64,000 bases of DNA, from the NCBI RefSeq assembly GCF_010669285.1, contig NZ_CP048711.1, positions 4,402,001 through 4,466,000 of the forward strand, read 5' to 3'. The notes beneath the pieces were generated by a model. The model was given only the letters and a program-made list of their open reading frames with translations. It was not told the DNA's origin and made no database searches. The first letter of the stretch is position 1, and every line of letters starts with the position of its first letter. Positions 1 to 11,111 of this stretch are shown here, piece by piece. A program made the translations under genes and the position numbers. Origin of the DNA: Kineobactrum salinum (GTDB lineage: Bacteria; Pseudomonadota; Gammaproteobacteria; Pseudomonadales; Halieaceae).

Positions 1-271
1 CGCCGACCGCGCCCGACAGGTCCCGTACCGCCTGCTCGGCACTGCGCAGCTGCTGCACGATCGCCTTGGCGTGGGGCAGCAGGGCCAGGCCGGCCTCGGT
101 GGGGGTGACACTGCGGCCAATACGGTCGAACAGCTCGCAGCCCAGTTGCTGTTCCAGCAGTGCAACCCGTTTGCTGACCGCCGGTTGGGTCAGGTGCAGC
201 CGCTCGGCGGCGAGAGAGAACGAGCCCTGCTCCGCGACCAGCAGGAAGGCACGCAAATTCTGGATGTCCAC
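1..271 (-). CDS. LysR-family transcriptional regulator, N-terminal part (runs off the window)
   Basis: Only the first ~90 codons are present; the effector-binding domain lies beyond base 1. The translation opens VDIQNLRAFLLVAEQGSFSL and continues through the LysR winged helix-turn-helix (AAERLHLTQPAVSKRVALLE) to LFDRIGRSVTPTEAGLALLP, which is diagnostic of the family. No ATG is available; the GTG at 271 fits the usual LysR start. It is divergent from leuC, an arrangement also found in Pseudomonas, so control of the leu genes or of itself is a reasonable inference. The ligand is unknown. Confidence 0.85.
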   Translation of the reverse strand, partial: MDIQNLRAFLLVAEQGSFSLAAERLHLTQPAVSKRVALLEQQLGCELFDRIGRSVTPTEAGLALLPHAKAIVQQLRSAEQAVRDLSGAVG

Positions 272-295
272 GCTTGTCGGTGCTCCGGGTGATTG

Positions 296-322
296 AATTC
301 CTAGTGTATTCCTAAATAGAAT
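296..322. promoter_or_regulatory. Candidate LysR-type operator in the lysR/leuC divergent region
   Basis: ATTC-N7-GAAT (308-322) is an inverted repeat of the T-N11-A kind bound by LysR regulators. The heptamer ATTCCTA occurs at 297-303 and again at 308-314, one helical turn apart. It lies between the two divergent starts (271 and 407) in an AT-rich stretch. Binding is inferred from position and symmetry only. Confidence 0.4.
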
Positions 323-406
323 GCTTTGAATAAAAATAATAAATTTGAGTTATCAAATGGTCAAGTCTACCATTCCCTGCCTGGCAACCTGATACGAGGG
401 ATACCC

Positions 407-1834
407 ATGTCCGGGCTGACACTGTATGACAAACTCTGGCGCAATCATCTGGTCGAGCAGCGTGACGATGGCTCCGCCCTGATCTATATCGATCGACACC
501 TGATTCACGAAGTGACTTCGCCGCAGGCCTTCGAGGGCCTGCGGCTGGCCGGACGCAAGCCCTGGCGGCTGGACGCCAACCTCGCGGTGCCGGATCACAA
601 CGTCCCCACCTCCGCCGAAGAGCGCGCCGGCGGCGTGGCCGGCATCCTGGACGCGGTCTCCCGGCTGCAGGTGCAGACCCTGGATGACAACTGCCTGGCA
701 TTCGATATCACCGAGATTCCGATCAATGATCGCCGCCAGGGCATTGTCCATGTGGTGGGCCCGGAGCAGGGGGCGACCCTGCCCGGCATGACCGTGGTCT
801 GCGGCGATTCCCACACCTCTACGCACGGCGCCTTCGGTGCGCTGGCTCATGGCATCGGTACCTCGGAGGTGGAGCATGTGCTGGCCACCCAGTGTCTGAT
901 CCAGAAAAAGATGAAGAACATGCTGGTGCGCATCGATGGCCAGCTGCAGCCCGGTGTCACGGCCAAGGATGCTGCGCTGGCGGTGATCGGCGAGATCGGC
1001 ACCGCCGGCGGTACCGGCTACGCCATCGAGTTCGGCGGCGAGGTGGTGCGCGCCATGACCATGGAGGGGCGCATGACCATGTGCAACATGTCGATCGAGG
1101 CGGGCGCCCGGATGGGCATGATCGCGGTGGACCAGACCACACTGGACTACGTGCGCGGGCGTACCTACGCCCCGACGGGCGAACTCTGGGACGCGGCCGT
1201 GGCTGCCTGGCGCGACCTGCACAGCGACGCCGATGCGGTGTTCGACCGGGTACTGGAGCTGCGCGGTGAAGACATCAAGCCCCAGGTGACCTGGGGCACC
1301 TCGCCGGAGATGGTACTGCCGGTGGACGGGGTGCTGCCCGACCCGGCCGCGATCGACAATCCCTCGCGCCGCGAGGCCACCAGCCGGGCGCTGGAATACA
1401 TGGGGCTGCGCCCGGGCATGGCGATCACCGACATCCGGCCGGACCGCGTCTTCATCGGCTCCTGTACCAATTCCCGGATCGAGGACCTGCGGGCCGCGGC
1501 GGGGGTGGTGCGGGGCCGGCATATCGCGGCCAGTATCAAGCAGGCACTGGTCGTGCCCGGCTCCGGCGAGGTCAAGGCCCAGGCCGAGGCCGAGGGGCTG
1601 GACCAGGTGTTCCTGGCCGCCGGCATGGAGTGGCGCGAGCCCGGCTGTTCCATGTGCCTGGCGATGAATGCCGATAAACTCGGCCCGGGCGAGCATTGCG
1701 CCTCCACCTCGAACCGCAATTTCGAGGGACGCCAGGGCTTCGGTGGGCGCACCCATCTGGTGAGCCCGACGATGGCCGCGGCCGCTGCGATTGCCGGCCA
1801 TTTCGTCGATATACGTACTGTGCAGGAGCTGTGA
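407..1834 (+). CDS. leuC: 3-isopropylmalate dehydratase, large subunit
   Basis: Isomerises 2-isopropylmalate to 3-isopropylmalate in leucine synthesis, as a heterodimer with LeuD; cytoplasmic [4Fe-4S] enzyme of the aconitase superfamily. The 475 residues match the family length. Visible motifs are [28 protein letters not shown] (first cluster cysteine) and [11 protein letters not shown] (the other two). The open frame extends back to 326, but the ATG at 407 ([11 protein letters not shown]) is chosen because it has a GAGG ribosome site 8 bases upstream and matches the conserved N terminus. leuD begins one base after the stop. Confidence 0.97.
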   Translation: MSGLTLYDKLWRNHLVEQRDDGSALIYIDRHLIHEVTSPQAFEGLRLAGRKPWRLDANLAVPDHNVPTSAEERAGGVAGILDAVSRLQVQTLDDNCLAFDITEIPINDRRQGIVHVVGPEQGATLPGMTVVCGDSHTSTHGAFGALAHGIGTSEVEHVLATQCLIQKKMKNMLVRIDGQLQPGVTAKDAALAVIGEIGTAGGTGYAIEFGGEVVRAMTMEGRMTMCNMSIEAGARMGMIAVDQTTLDYVRGRTYAPTGELWDAAVAAWRDLHSDADAVFDRVLELRGEDIKPQVTWGTSPEMVLPVDGVLPDPAAIDNPSRREATSRALEYMGLRPGMAITDIRPDRVFIGSCTNSRIEDLRAAAGVVRGRHIAASIKQALVVPGSGEVKAQAEAEGLDQVFLAAGMEWREPGCSMCLAMNADKLGPGEHCASTSNRNFEGRQGFGGRTHLVSPTMAAAAAIAGHFVDIRTVQEL

Positions 1835-1835
1835 G

Positions 1836-2495
1836 ATGAGAAGTTTTACCGTACTTGACGGCCTGGTCGCGCCGCTGGACCGCGCCAATGTCGACACCGA
1901 CCTGATCATTCCCAAGCAGTTTCTGAAATCCATCAAGCGCAGCGGTTTCGGCCCCAACCTGTTCGACCAGCTGCGCTATCTGGATGAGGGCGAGCCGGGC
2001 GTGGATTGCGCCGGGCGCCCGTTGAATCCGGAATTCCCGCTCAACCAGGCCCGCTACCAGGGCGCCTCCATCCTGCTGACGCGGGAGAACTTCGGCTGCG
2101 GCTCCAGCCGCGAACACGCGCCCTGGGCGCTGGAAGACTACGGCTTTCGCTGTATCGTCGCGCCCAGCTTCGCCGACATTTTCTACAACAACTGCTTCAA
2201 GAACGGCATCCTGCCAGTGGCGCTGGAGGCAGAGGTGGTCGAGGACCTGTTCCGCCAGCTCTATGCCGCCGAGGGCTACCGGTTGCAGGTCGACCTGGAA
2301 CAGCAGCAACTGCGGACTCCCGGCGGTGCCGTGTTCGATTTCGAGGTGGACGATTTTCGCAAGCACTGCCTGCTCAAGGGGTTGGACGATATCGGCGTCA
2401 CGCTGGAGAGCGCCGAGGCCATCAGCCGCTTCGAGGCGCAGTGGCGCCAGCGCTCGCCCTGGCTGTTTGGCAGCATGACACGGGAGGCCGGTTGA
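1836..2495 (+). CDS. leuD: 3-isopropylmalate dehydratase, small subunit
   Basis: Swivelling-domain partner of LeuC. It is 219 residues, starting [20 protein letters not shown], with the hallmark [15 protein letters not shown] substrate loop at about residues 85-99. The ATG at 1836 is preceded by AGGAG within the end of leuC and starts just after the leuC stop, so translation is probably coupled. An upstream in-frame extension to 1791 lies inside leuC and is rejected. leuB follows directly. Confidence 0.97.
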   Translation: MRSFTVLDGLVAPLDRANVDTDLIIPKQFLKSIKRSGFGPNLFDQLRYLDEGEPGVDCAGRPLNPEFPLNQARYQGASILLTRENFGCGSSREHAPWALEDYGFRCIVAPSFADIFYNNCFKNGILPVALEAEVVEDLFRQLYAAEGYRLQVDLEQQQLRTPGGAVFDFEVDDFRKHCLLKGLDDIGVTLESAEAISRFEAQWRQRSPWLFGSMTREAG

Positions 2496-2496
2496 G

Positions 2497-3576
2497 ATGG
2501 GCAAGCGTATTCTGGTATTGCCGGGGGATGGTATCGGTCCCGAGATCATGGCCGAGGCGGTGCGGGTACTGGAGGTGGTGGACCGGCGCTTCGGCCTCGA
2601 CCTGAGTCTGGACCGGGGTCTGCTGGGCGGCGCCGCACTGGATGTGCACGGGGAGCCGCTGCCGGCGGCAACCCTGGCCCAGGCGCGGGCCGCCGATGCG
2701 ATCCTGCTGGGCGCGGTGGGCGGGCCGAAATGGGATCCAGTGGAGCGGCATCTGCGCCCGGAGCGGGGCCTGCTGGGACTGCGCTCGGAACTGTGCCTGT
2801 TCGGCAATCTGCGGCCTGCGATCCTGTATCCGCAGCTCGCCGATGCCTCCAGCCTCAAGCCGGAGGTCGTGGCCGGGCTGGATATCCTGATCGTGCGGGA
2901 GCTGACCGGTGGCATCTATTTTGGCGAACCCCGGGGTATCCGTACGCTGGACAATGGCGAGCGGCAGGGCTTCAATACCTATGTCTACAGCGAGTCGGAA
3001 ATCCGCCGTATTGGCCGTCTCGCCTTCGATCTGGCCCGCCGGCGCGACCGGCGCGTGTGCTCGGTGGACAAGAGCAACGTGCTGGAGGTCACCGTGCTCT
3101 GGCGCGAGGTCATGGAGGAGGTGGCGCGGGACTACCCAGACGTCAGCCTCAGCCACATGTATGTGGACAACGCCGCCATGCAACTGGTGCGGGCACCCAG
3201 GCAATTTGATGTAATGGTGACCGGCAACATGTTCGGCGACATCCTGTCGGACGCGGCGGCAATGCTGACCGGCTCCATCGGTATGTTACCCTCTGCCTCA
3301 TTGGATGAGAATGGCAGGGGCATGTACGAGCCATGCCACGGCTCGGCACCGGATATCGCAGGGCAGGGCAAAGCCAACCCGCTGGCCACCATCCTGTCGG
3401 TGGCGATGATGCTGCGCTACACCCTGGCCTGTCCCGAGGCTGCCGCCGCGATAGAGCAGGCGGTGGGCGATGTGCTGGACCGGGGCCTGCGCACCGCCGA
3501 CATCGCCGGCAGCGATGGCGCCGCAGTCTCTACCAGCGCGATGGGCGATGCGGTGGTCGCCGCGTTGCGCGCCTGA
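2497..3576 (+). CDS. leuB: 3-isopropylmalate dehydrogenase
   Basis: NAD-dependent oxidative decarboxylase giving 2-oxoisocaproate, third step of the leucine branch. It is 359 residues, the normal size. The N terminus [17 protein letters not shown] is the family nucleotide-fold start; [12 protein letters not shown] and the metal/substrate region [20 protein letters not shown] are present. The start follows the leuD stop by one base (TGAGATG), completing a leuCDB operon. leuA is not in the window, which is common in pseudomonads. Confidence 0.97.
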   Translation: MGKRILVLPGDGIGPEIMAEAVRVLEVVDRRFGLDLSLDRGLLGGAALDVHGEPLPAATLAQARAADAILLGAVGGPKWDPVERHLRPERGLLGLRSELCLFGNLRPAILYPQLADASSLKPEVVAGLDILIVRELTGGIYFGEPRGIRTLDNGERQGFNTYVYSESEIRRIGRLAFDLARRRDRRVCSVDKSNVLEVTVLWREVMEEVARDYPDVSLSHMYVDNAAMQLVRAPRQFDVMVTGNMFGDILSDAAAMLTGSIGMLPSASLDENGRGMYEPCHGSAPDIAGQGKANPLATILSVAMMLRYTLACPEAAAAIEQAVGDVLDRGLRTADIAGSDGAAVSTSAMGDAVVAALRA

Positions 3577-3629
3577 GGCGGGTGCCAGAGGATTAACAGT
3601 CATTTGTAGAGAATTATAGAGGAATTGAT

Positions 3630-4655
3630 ATGGCAGATTCATATGACGTAGCCGTCGTGGGCGCTACCGGTGCGGTGGGCGAAACCATGATGGCTATCCT
3701 GGAGGAGCGCGACTTTCCGGTGCGCAATCTCTACCCGCTGGCCAGTTCCCGTTCCGCTGGCAAGACTGTCAGCTTCAAGGGCAAACAGGTCATGGTGACG
3801 GATCTGGCGGAATTCGATTTCAGCCAGGTCCAGATCGGGCTGTTTTCCGCCGGCGGCAGCATTTCCGCGGAGTTTGCGCCCAAGGCTGCCGCCGCGGGCT
3901 GCGTGGTCATCGACAACACCTCCCATTTCCGCCGCGACGAGGACATCCCGCTGGTGATTCCGGAGGTCAATCCCGAGGCACTGGCGCGTTACACGGTGCG
4001 CAACATCATCGCCAACCCCAACTGTTCCACCATCCAGATGCTGGTGGCGCTGAAGCCGATCTACGACGCGGTGGGTATCGAGCGCGTCAATGTCTGCACC
4101 TACCAGGCGGTCTCCGGTACCGGCAAGGAGGCGATCGAGGAACTGGCGGCGCAGACTGCACGCCTGCTCAATGGCCAGGAGATCAGCTGCGAGGTTTATC
4201 CGAAGCAGATCGCGTTCAACGCGTTGCCCCATATCGACACTTTCCAGGACAACGGCTACACCCGGGAAGAGATGAAAATGGTCTGGGAGACGCAGAAAAT
4301 ACTTGGCGACAGCAGTATCCGGGTCAATCCCACCTGCGTCCGCGTACCGGTATTCTTCGGTCATTCCGAGGCCGTGCATATCGAAACCGTGGACAAGCTG
4401 TCGGCCGATGAAGCCCGTAAACTGCTGTCCGCCTTTCCGGGCATCACGGTAATGGATGAGCGCCGGGATGGCGGTTATCCCACTGCCGTTACCGACGCGA
4501 CGGGCCACGACCCCGTGTTTGTCGGGCGCATCCGCGAGGACATCTCTCACCCCCGGGGCCTGGATATGTGGATCGTGTCGGACAATGTGCGCAAGGGGGC
4601 TGCCCTGAACAGTGTCCAGATCGCCGAGAGCCTGATCCGCACTTATCTTGATTAA
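3630..4655 (+). CDS. asd: Aspartate-semialdehyde dehydrogenase
   Basis: Reduces aspartyl phosphate to aspartate semialdehyde, the branch point to lysine/diaminopimelate, threonine and methionine. It is 341 residues, with the Rossmann start VAVVGATGAVGETM, the active-site cysteine in ANPNCSTIQM, and a conserved region around RVPVFFGHSE. It begins 53 bases after leuB, with GAGG upstream of the ATG. The leuB-asd-fimV-truA order is conserved in Pseudomonas. The 204 bases between asd and fimV hold nothing else I can support. Confidence 0.96.
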   Translation: MADSYDVAVVGATGAVGETMMAILEERDFPVRNLYPLASSRSAGKTVSFKGKQVMVTDLAEFDFSQVQIGLFSAGGSISAEFAPKAAAAGCVVIDNTSHFRRDEDIPLVIPEVNPEALARYTVRNIIANPNCSTIQMLVALKPIYDAVGIERVNVCTYQAVSGTGKEAIEELAAQTARLLNGQEISCEVYPKQIAFNALPHIDTFQDNGYTREEMKMVWETQKILGDSSIRVNPTCVRVPVFFGHSEAVHIETVDKLSADEARKLLSAFPGITVMDERRDGGYPTAVTDATGHDPVFVGRIREDISHPRGLDMWIVSDNVRKGAALNSVQIAESLIRTYLD

Positions 4656-4859
4656 AACCTTGTGTTACAACATACTTGCGGTATCTTCAGTGGCGCCTGA
4701 AGGCTGTTCCCTGCTATTTGGCGCCGCTTCGCCTGTATGGGCCAGATCCGAGAACCCGAAGAGGTTTCCAAGCGGGTCGTGCAAGCTGCTGAAGCCAGAC
4801 AGCTGGAGCCCGGGGGACCCGCATGAGGGATGTCAGCGGACGAATAACAAGGCGTGGTT

Positions 4860-7429
4860 ATGGCTCACAAGCATAGATTGGCAGTGGCACTGGTTTCCCT
4901 TTGCTGCCTGCAGGCAGCCTCGGCATGGGGGCTGGGCCTGGGCAATCTCACGCTGGAGTCCTTCCTCAACGAACCCCTGCGGGCCCGCGTCAATCTGCTT
5001 GACGTCAACGACCTGGGCGAAGACCAGATTCGCATCCGCCTCGCCACCAGCGAAGATTTCGACCGGATGGGCGTCGATCGTGCCTATTTCCTTACCAGCA
5101 TAAAATTCGACGTCGAGATCGACAGCGACGGCCGCGGCTACATTCTGCTGACCTCGGATGAGCCGGTACTGGAACCCTATCTCGACTTTATCGTCGAGGC
5201 ACGCTGGCCGTCTGGCCGTCTGCTACGGAACTACACTGTACTGGTTGACCCACCGGCCTTCGATGATCGTTCGCCGGTGGTATCTGCCTCCCGGCAGGTG
5301 ACGGACACGCAGGCGGAATCCGAATCCGAATCACCGGCCGCCACTTCCACCGGCACCGAAGTCCGAAGCAGTGGTGACGAAGTCGACTTGCGCGAGTCCG
5401 GGCTTGCCCCCGGGGCCATGCCCGAGCGCAGTTACGGCGCGGAGGCTGCGGCCGAGCCGCAACCCGGTTCCCGCTACATGATACGGCGCGATGAAACGCT
5501 CTGGACCATTGCCCAGCGGGCCCGGCCGGAAGGCGCGACGGTCCAGCAGACGATGCTGGATATCCAGCGGTTGAATCCGGACGCTTTCATCGACGGCAAT
5601 ATAAACCAGATCAAGGCTGGCTATATCGTCTACCTGCCCGCCTCGGGCGAAATCAGTTCCGAGGACGTGGCTGCGGCACTGGCGCAGGTCCAGCAGCAGA
5701 ATGCAGACTGGCGCGAAGGTCGGCCTGGCAGCAGTGCTGCGGGGCCGGCGCTGCGGGTGTCTGCGGGGGCGGCTGAGCCGGCTGCTGGCGCCGGTACGGA
5801 AGCCGGTTCCGCTGCTGCCGATTCTGCTGCCGGCCCGGCGGATACGGACGCGGCAGATACGGATACTGCGGCCTCCGCCGTCGATACTGCCGCCGTGCTC
5901 GAGGATCTGGAACGGTCCCAGCGCGAGCGCGATGAGCTGGGCCAGCGCCTGGCAGCGATCAGCGAGCGGCTGGAAACCCTGGAGCGGATAGTCGAGCTGA
6001 AGGACTCCCAGATCGCGGCCCTGCAGCAGGCACTCGACGAAGCCTCGGCAACTGCTGACGCTGCGACCTCCGGGCAGGCGCCCGCGCAACAGCAGGCACA
6101 GGACAGGGAAGCGCCGGTAGCGGCGGAGCCCGCCGCGCCCGCTGCCGCTGCACCCCGCGAGGAACCGCCACCGCCACAGGAGTCGGGCAGCTGGTTGTAC
6201 ATTCTGGCGGCGGCCGTGATGGCGGGTTTGCTGGCACTCCTCTTCTGGCGCCGGCGCAAGCAGCATGAGGAGGACATGGCCGCCGAAGACGGGGACATTC
6301 CGCTGGCTGCAGCGCCGATGCCTGCCAATCGCAAGCCACCCGATGCCTTCGCCGGGGTGCAGTTGCAGGATCAGGCGCTGGAAGTGGATCACAGCGAGGA
6401 GCTGACCTCGCGGGAGCCACAGTCCATCAAGGAACCCCCGGCGGCGACTGCCGCTTCCCAGCGCGGCTACGGTGAACGCAAGTACGATCAGTATGCCTCC
6501 GATGTCGATGCCGGCGATGCGCTGGCAGAGGCCGACATCTATATTGCCTACGGGCGCTTTCCCCAGGCGATGGAACTGTTGCGCAAGGCAGTCGCCGCTG
6601 ACCCCGACAACACGGCCTATCGAATGAAGCTGCTCGAGCTGGCGGTTGAAACCGGGGAGCACAATGAAGCCAGCGAACAGTTTGCGCAATTGCAGCGCAT
6701 CGGCGATGACCACATCGTGGCCAGGGCCCAGGCTCTGATGTCGGGTGTCGGCGGCGGCTTCGCCGGCACCGGCGGTGCCAGCCCGGCATCCCCCGAGACG
6801 GACAGTTATCCGGACCGCTCCGGTGCCGTTGATGAGGGCGAGCAGGTGGGTTCGGGCCCGGCCGCCGACATCCCGTCTGTCCCCGGGCCGGAGCCCGCGG
6901 AGGCTTCGGAGCTACCCGATCTGTCATCCCCCCGGACGAGCTGTCCCCGTCGGCCGATTTGTCCGCACCGTCTGAGCTGGCGCCGCCTGCTGATCTTGCT
7001 GATTACGACGGTAATCTGAGCGATTTGGGCGAGACCGGCGAAATTGAGCCCGAAGCGGACTATGACCTGTCCGAAGCGCTGGCGGACCTGCAGCCACGCG
7101 CGGGCGATGCTCGGGACGAACTGGTTGCGCCCGTCGATGAGTCGCTTGAGTCAGACTTCCTCGATCTGGAAATCGAGGACAGTCCGGTCGAGGAGCTCGA
7201 TGTCTCAACCGAGTTCGAGCGTGGCGAGAACGGCAGCAGCCACTACAGTGACGACGACTTTGTGTTCGCCGACGACGGTGATCCGTTGTCTACCAAGCTG
7301 GACCTGGCGCGGGCCTATATCGATATGGGTGACCAGGACGGTGCCCGCGAAATTCTTGAGGAAGTGGCCGCCGAGGGCTCGGACGAGCAGCAGACAGAAG
7401 CCCGCACACTGATGGATCGCCTTGTCTGA
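4860..7429 (+). CDS. fimV: FimV-like polar LysM/TPR membrane protein, interrupted by one apparent frameshift
   Basis: Peptidoglycan-binding polar hub protein; in Pseudomonas it supports twitching motility and type II secretion. Visible in order: signal peptide (residues ~1-25), the FimV N-terminal domain, a LysM domain at ~205-260 (RYMIRRDETLWTIAQRA), an acidic Ala/Pro-rich segment with a coiled coil, one membrane helix at ~445-465 followed by WRRRK, then TPR-like repeats. The C-terminal FimV domain (LSTKLDLARAYIDMGDQDGA) lies in another frame: one C appears to be missing from the six-C run at 6928-6933, and without it the frame stops at 7019. ATG 4860 is preferred over GTG 4854 because AAGG sits at a better distance. 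truA overlaps its end. Confidence 0.85.
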
Positions 7430-8264
7430 TACGTTCCGGTTTCCGTTTTCCCCCGATCCGCTGCCCGCCGGTACCCGTATAGCCTGCCGTATCGAGTACG
7501 ATGGCAGTTGCTTCAATGGTTGGCAGAGCCAGCCCCATCCCGGTACCGTCACGGTGCAGCAAACTCTGGAGCGGGCCATCTCTGCGGTGGCGGCCGCTCC
7601 GGTACGGGTGCATTGTGCGGGCCGTACCGATACCGGGGTACACGGTCATGCCCAGATCGTTCACTTCGATGCCCCCACCGTGCGCAGCTGCAAGGCCTGG
7701 GTGCTGGGCGTCAATGCGGAACTTCCCGCCGCCGTCAGGGTGCACTGGGCATTGCCGGTAGCGGCCGATTTCCACGCCCGCTTTTCGGCGCTGTCGCGCC
7801 GCTACCGCTATCTGATTGCCAACACGCCGGTGCGGCCGGCTCTGATGGGCCGGCAGCTGAGTTGGTACCGCCGCCCATTGGACGCTGCGCGGATGCACAT
7901 AGCCGCCCAGGCGTTGTTGGGAGAGCAGGATTTCAGCGCCTTCAGGGCCGCCTCCTGCCAGTCGGAGTCGCCCAATCGCCACGTCTCGGCGCTGTCGGTG
8001 TGGCGTCGCGGCGAACTGGTGATTATTGACATTGAGGCCAATGCGTTTCTGCATCATATGGTGCGCAACATCGCCGGCAGCCTGATGGCGGTAGGTGATG
8101 GCAGGCGGGAGCCGGACTGGATCGGCCAGCTGCTGGCGGGCAGGGACCGGGCGCTGGCGGCGGACACTGCCGCGCCCGATGGATTGTATCTGGTGGATGT
8201 CGCGTATCCCCCGCACTACGGCTTGCCGCCCACGCCGGAGGGGCCGCTTCTGCTGGCGCTTTGA
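7422..8264 (+). CDS. truA: tRNA pseudouridine(38-40) synthase
   Basis: Converts uridine 38-40 in tRNA anticodon stems to pseudouridine. It is 280 residues. The catalytic aspartate lies in CAGRTDTGVHGHAQIVHFD, and IEYDGSCFNGWQSQ and FLHHMVRNIAGSLM are family blocks. The start is a TTG at 7422 that overlaps the fimV stop by eight bases; no better in-frame ATG precedes the conserved RIACRIEYDG, so coupling to fimV is likely. Confidence 0.93.
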   Translation: MSDTFRFPFSPDPLPAGTRIACRIEYDGSCFNGWQSQPHPGTVTVQQTLERAISAVAAAPVRVHCAGRTDTGVHGHAQIVHFDAPTVRSCKAWVLGVNAELPAAVRVHWALPVAADFHARFSALSRRYRYLIANTPVRPALMGRQLSWYRRPLDAARMHIAAQALLGEQDFSAFRAASCQSESPNRHVSALSVWRRGELVIIDIEANAFLHHMVRNIAGSLMAVGDGRREPDWIGQLLAGRDRALAADTAAPDGLYLVDVAYPPHYGLPPTPEGPLLLAL

Positions 8265-8324
8265 AGACATCGCCGCACTCCCTCTGCTATGATCGCGGCC
8301 TCATTTGTCAGCCGTAAAGTCACC

Positions 8325-8969
8325 GTGTCGCGAACTCTGATCAAGATTTGTGGAATCACCTCTGCCGATGATGCACTGGCGGCCTGCAACGCGGGCGCCG
8401 ACGCACTGGGCCTGGTGTTCTACGAGCCCAGCCCGCGAGGCATTCGGGTTCAACAGGCGCGGGACATCGTCGCTGCGATTCCTCCTTTTGTCACGGTTGT
8501 GGCCCTGTTCGTCGATGAATCGGCAGCGGTCATCGACCGCATTCTCGAGCAGGTGGCCGTGGACTGCATTCAGTTTCACGGCAGCGAATCGGCGGCTTTT
8601 TGTGAACAGTTCGGGCGGCCCTACCTGAAGGCACTGCGGGTCCGCCCCGGCCAGGATATCGCCGCTGCCTGTCAACGCTACCCCGGCGCCCGTGCCGTGC
8701 TGCTCGATAGCTGGCAACCCGATCTGCCCGGTGGTACCGGCACGACCTTTGACTGGGGGCTGGCGCCCGCCCGGCTGGCGCGGCCGCTGGTGTTGGCGGG
8801 CGGCCTCAACGACAGCAATGTCGGCGCCGCCATCCGGGCGCTGGCACCCGCCGGCGTCGATGTGAGCGGGGGCGTGGAGCGTGCGCCGGGACAAAAGGAC
8901 ATACCGAAAATGAGCCGATTTATCGCCGCTGTGCGCGCGGCCGATCTGAGCGATGGAGCAGTGCAATGA
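8325..8969 (+). CDS. trpF: Phosphoribosylanthranilate isomerase
   Basis: Third specific step of tryptophan synthesis, a (beta/alpha)8 barrel of 214 residues. Motifs: [16 protein letters not shown] with the catalytic cysteine at the N terminus, [13 protein letters not shown], and [10 protein letters not shown] / GVDVSGGVE at the C-terminal phosphate site. I place the start at GTG 8325 because the upstream ATG at 8289 lies inside a possible -10 box (TATGAT, 8288-8293). Starting at 8289 would add 12 atypical residues. It overlaps trpB by four bases. Confidence 0.93.
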   Translation: MSRTLIKICGITSADDALAACNAGADALGLVFYEPSPRGIRVQQARDIVAAIPPFVTVVALFVDESAAVIDRILEQVAVDCIQFHGSESAAFCEQFGRPYLKALRVRPGQDIAAACQRYPGARAVLLDSWQPDLPGGTGTTFDWGLAPARLARPLVLAGGLNDSNVGAAIRALAPAGVDVSGGVERAPGQKDIPKMSRFIAAVRAADLSDGAVQ

Positions 8970-10201
8970 ACACGGAAACAACGAGCAGGAGCTACGCCTC
9001 GGTGCCCGACGCCGATGGCCGCTTCGGACCCTACGGCGGCAAGTTTGTCGCCGAGACCCTGATGGCCGCGCTGGTGGAGCTGGAGGCGGTGTATCGCCAA
9101 CTGGCGCAGGACCCGGCATTCCAGCGGGAGCTGGACGATGACCTGGCCCACTTCGTCGGGCGTCCCTCGCCGCTGTATGAGGCGCGGCGCTGGTCGGACC
9201 GGGTTGGCGGCGCCAGGATTCATCTCAAGCGTGAAGACCTGAACCATACCGGTGCCCACAAGGTCAACAACACGGTCGGTCAGGCCCTGCTCGCCAAGCA
9301 CATGGGCAAGCGTCGCGTGATCGCCGAGACCGGGGCCGGTCAGCATGGCGTCGCGACGGCCACCATCGCCGCGCGCCTGGGACTGGAGTGCCACGTTTTC
9401 ATGGGCGAGGAGGATGTACGCCGGCAGGCGCTCAATGTCTACCGGATGAAGTTGCTGGGCGCCACGGTAGTGCCGGTCAGTTCGGGTTCCCGGACCCTGA
9501 AGGATGCAATGAACGAGGCCATGCGCGACTGGGTTACCAATGTCGACGATACCTTCTACATTATCGGCACGGTCGCGGGCCCGCACCCCTACCCGATGCT
9601 GGTGCGCGACTTTCAGTGTGTCATAGGCCGTGAGGCGCGCAGCCAGTGTCTGCAACAGATCGGGCGCCTGCCCGATGCCCTGGTGGCCTGTGTCGGTGGT
9701 GGTTCCAACGCGATCGGCCTGTTTCATCCCTTCCTCGAGGACGACTCGGTGGCGATGTATGGGGTCGAGGCGGGCGGCCGCGGAATAGCCACGGGTGAGC
9801 ACGCGGCGCCGCTGAACGCGGGCAGTGCCGGTGTGCTGCACGGCAATCGCACCTATCTGATGCAGGATGCGGACGGTCAGATTCTGCATACCCATTCGGT
9901 ATCGGCCGGTCTGGACTACCCCGGGGTCGGGCCGGAGCACGCCTGGCTCAAGGATATCGGCCGGGTGCAGTACGTGACTGCCGACGATGAAGAAGCGCTG
10001 CAGGCCTTCCACTCCCTCACTCGCACCGAAGGAATCATGCCTGCGCTGGAGAGCAGTCACGCGCTGGCCCATGCCGAAAAACTCGCGGCCAGCATGAGTC
10101 CGGAGCAGCATATCGTGGTCAATCTGTCGGGGCGGGGCGACAAGGATATTCATACCGTGGCCGAACAGGCCGGCATTGACTTCCGGGAGAACAGCCAGTG
10201 A
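8966..10201 (+). CDS. trpB: Tryptophan synthase beta chain
   Basis: PLP enzyme joining indole and serine to give tryptophan. It is 411 residues. [16 protein letters not shown] is the classic N terminus, the PLP lysine is in [10 protein letters not shown], and GGGSNAIG binds the cofactor phosphate. The ATGA overlap with the trpF stop, and a GTGA overlap with trpA, give tightly coupled trpFBA. In Pseudomonas trpBA sits elsewhere; here it is inserted between trpF and accD. Confidence 0.97.
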   Translation: MNTETTSRSYASVPDADGRFGPYGGKFVAETLMAALVELEAVYRQLAQDPAFQRELDDDLAHFVGRPSPLYEARRWSDRVGGARIHLKREDLNHTGAHKVNNTVGQALLAKHMGKRRVIAETGAGQHGVATATIAARLGLECHVFMGEEDVRRQALNVYRMKLLGATVVPVSSGSRTLKDAMNEAMRDWVTNVDDTFYIIGTVAGPHPYPMLVRDFQCVIGREARSQCLQQIGRLPDALVACVGGGSNAIGLFHPFLEDDSVAMYGVEAGGRGIATGEHAAPLNAGSAGVLHGNRTYLMQDADGQILHTHSVSAGLDYPGVGPEHAWLKDIGRVQYVTADDEEALQAFHSLTRTEGIMPALESSHALAHAEKLAASMSPEQHIVVNLSGRGDKDIHTVAEQAGIDFRENSQ

Positions 10202-11022
10202 GCAGCAGGATAGCAGGACGTTTCCGGCAACTGACAGAACAGGGCCGCAAGGCGCTGATACCCTACATTGTCGCCGGTGACCCTTCGAGCAGCGCGACAG
10301 TGCCGCTGATGCATGCACTGGTGGCTGGCGGTGCCGACATCATCGAGCTGGGGGTGCCGTTTTCGGACCCGATGGCGGAGGGCCCGGTTATCCAGCAGGC
10401 CCATGAGCGCGCGCTCGCCAACGGTACCCGGCTGCAGGACGTACTGGCCATGGTCGAGGCGTTCAGGCGCGATGACGACGCCACGCCAGTGCTGCTGATG
10501 GGCTACGCCAACCCGGTTGAACGTATGGGCTACACCCGCTTTGCCGATCGGGCTGCCGCTGCCGGTGTCGATGCATTGCTGACGGTGGATATCCCGCCGG
10601 AGGAAGTCGGGGCGATCAATACCGAGCTGCGCCGCGTGGGGATGGACAATATCTTCCTGGTGGCACCGACCACGCCCGATGCGCGGATCAAGAGCATCGC
10701 CGACCAGGCCAGCGGTTTCATCTACTACGTGGCCCTCAAGGGTGTCACTGGTGCCGCCCATATCGACGCGGCGGATGTGGAGCAGCATCTGGCGCAGATC
10801 CGGCGCCATACGGCACTGCCGCTGGCGGTGGGTTTCGGGATCAGGGATGCGGCTTCGGCGGCGCGCGTGGGTGGCGCTGCAGACGGCGTGGTGGTGGGCA
10901 GCGCGCTGGTGGACTGCCTGGCCGGCATCAGTGCCGACGGCGGTGACGAGGCGGCCCTGCGCGGTGCCGCGACCAGGCTGCTGGCATCGATTCGGGCGGG
11001 GCTGGACGGCATCGCGCCGTAG
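10198..11022 (+). CDS. trpA: Tryptophan synthase alpha chain
   Basis: Cleaves indole-3-glycerol phosphate and channels indole to TrpB. It is 274 residues. The catalytic glutamate is in [20 protein letters not shown], and [11 protein letters not shown] and [13 protein letters not shown] are family motifs. It begins with GTG at 10198, overlapping the trpB stop. A promoter-like region for accD follows in the 89-base gap. Confidence 0.97.
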   Translation: MSSRIAGRFRQLTEQGRKALIPYIVAGDPSSSATVPLMHALVAGGADIIELGVPFSDPMAEGPVIQQAHERALANGTRLQDVLAMVEAFRRDDDATPVLLMGYANPVERMGYTRFADRAAAAGVDALLTVDIPPEEVGAINTELRRVGMDNIFLVAPTTPDARIKSIADQASGFIYYVALKGVTGAAHIDAADVEQHLAQIRRHTALPLAVGFGIRDAASAARVGGAADGVVVGSALVDCLAGISADGGDEAALRGAATRLLASIRAGLDGIAP

Positions 11023-11059
11023 CTGTCAGAGGGTGCCGCGGCAATATCATCCGGCAGGG

Positions 11060-11088
11060 TACTAGTTGCCGTTGCGGACGTTTATAAT
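11060..11088 (+). promoter_or_regulatory. Possible sigma70 promoter of accD-folC
   Basis: TATAAT at 11083-11088 lies 24 bases before the accD ATG. A 17-base spacing would put the -35 at TACTAG (11060-11065), which is poor, so the assignment rests mainly on the -10. Confidence 0.3.
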
Positions 11089-11111
11089 GGCCGCATGTTA
11101 TGGGAGAAACC

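Noticed and set aside
353-1957. A 534-codon open frame antisense to leuC
   Set aside because: His/Gly/Arg-rich shadow typical of high-GC DNA; leuC on the other strand has all family motifs.
4648-5103. An open frame between asd and fimV
   Set aside because: Overlaps the fimV signal peptide region in another frame; no homology or ribosome site.
6920-7019. Programmed frameshifting as explanation for fimV, glnS and others
   Set aside because: Different families, no common slippery heptamer plus structure, always a missing base in a C/G run; sequence error is simpler.
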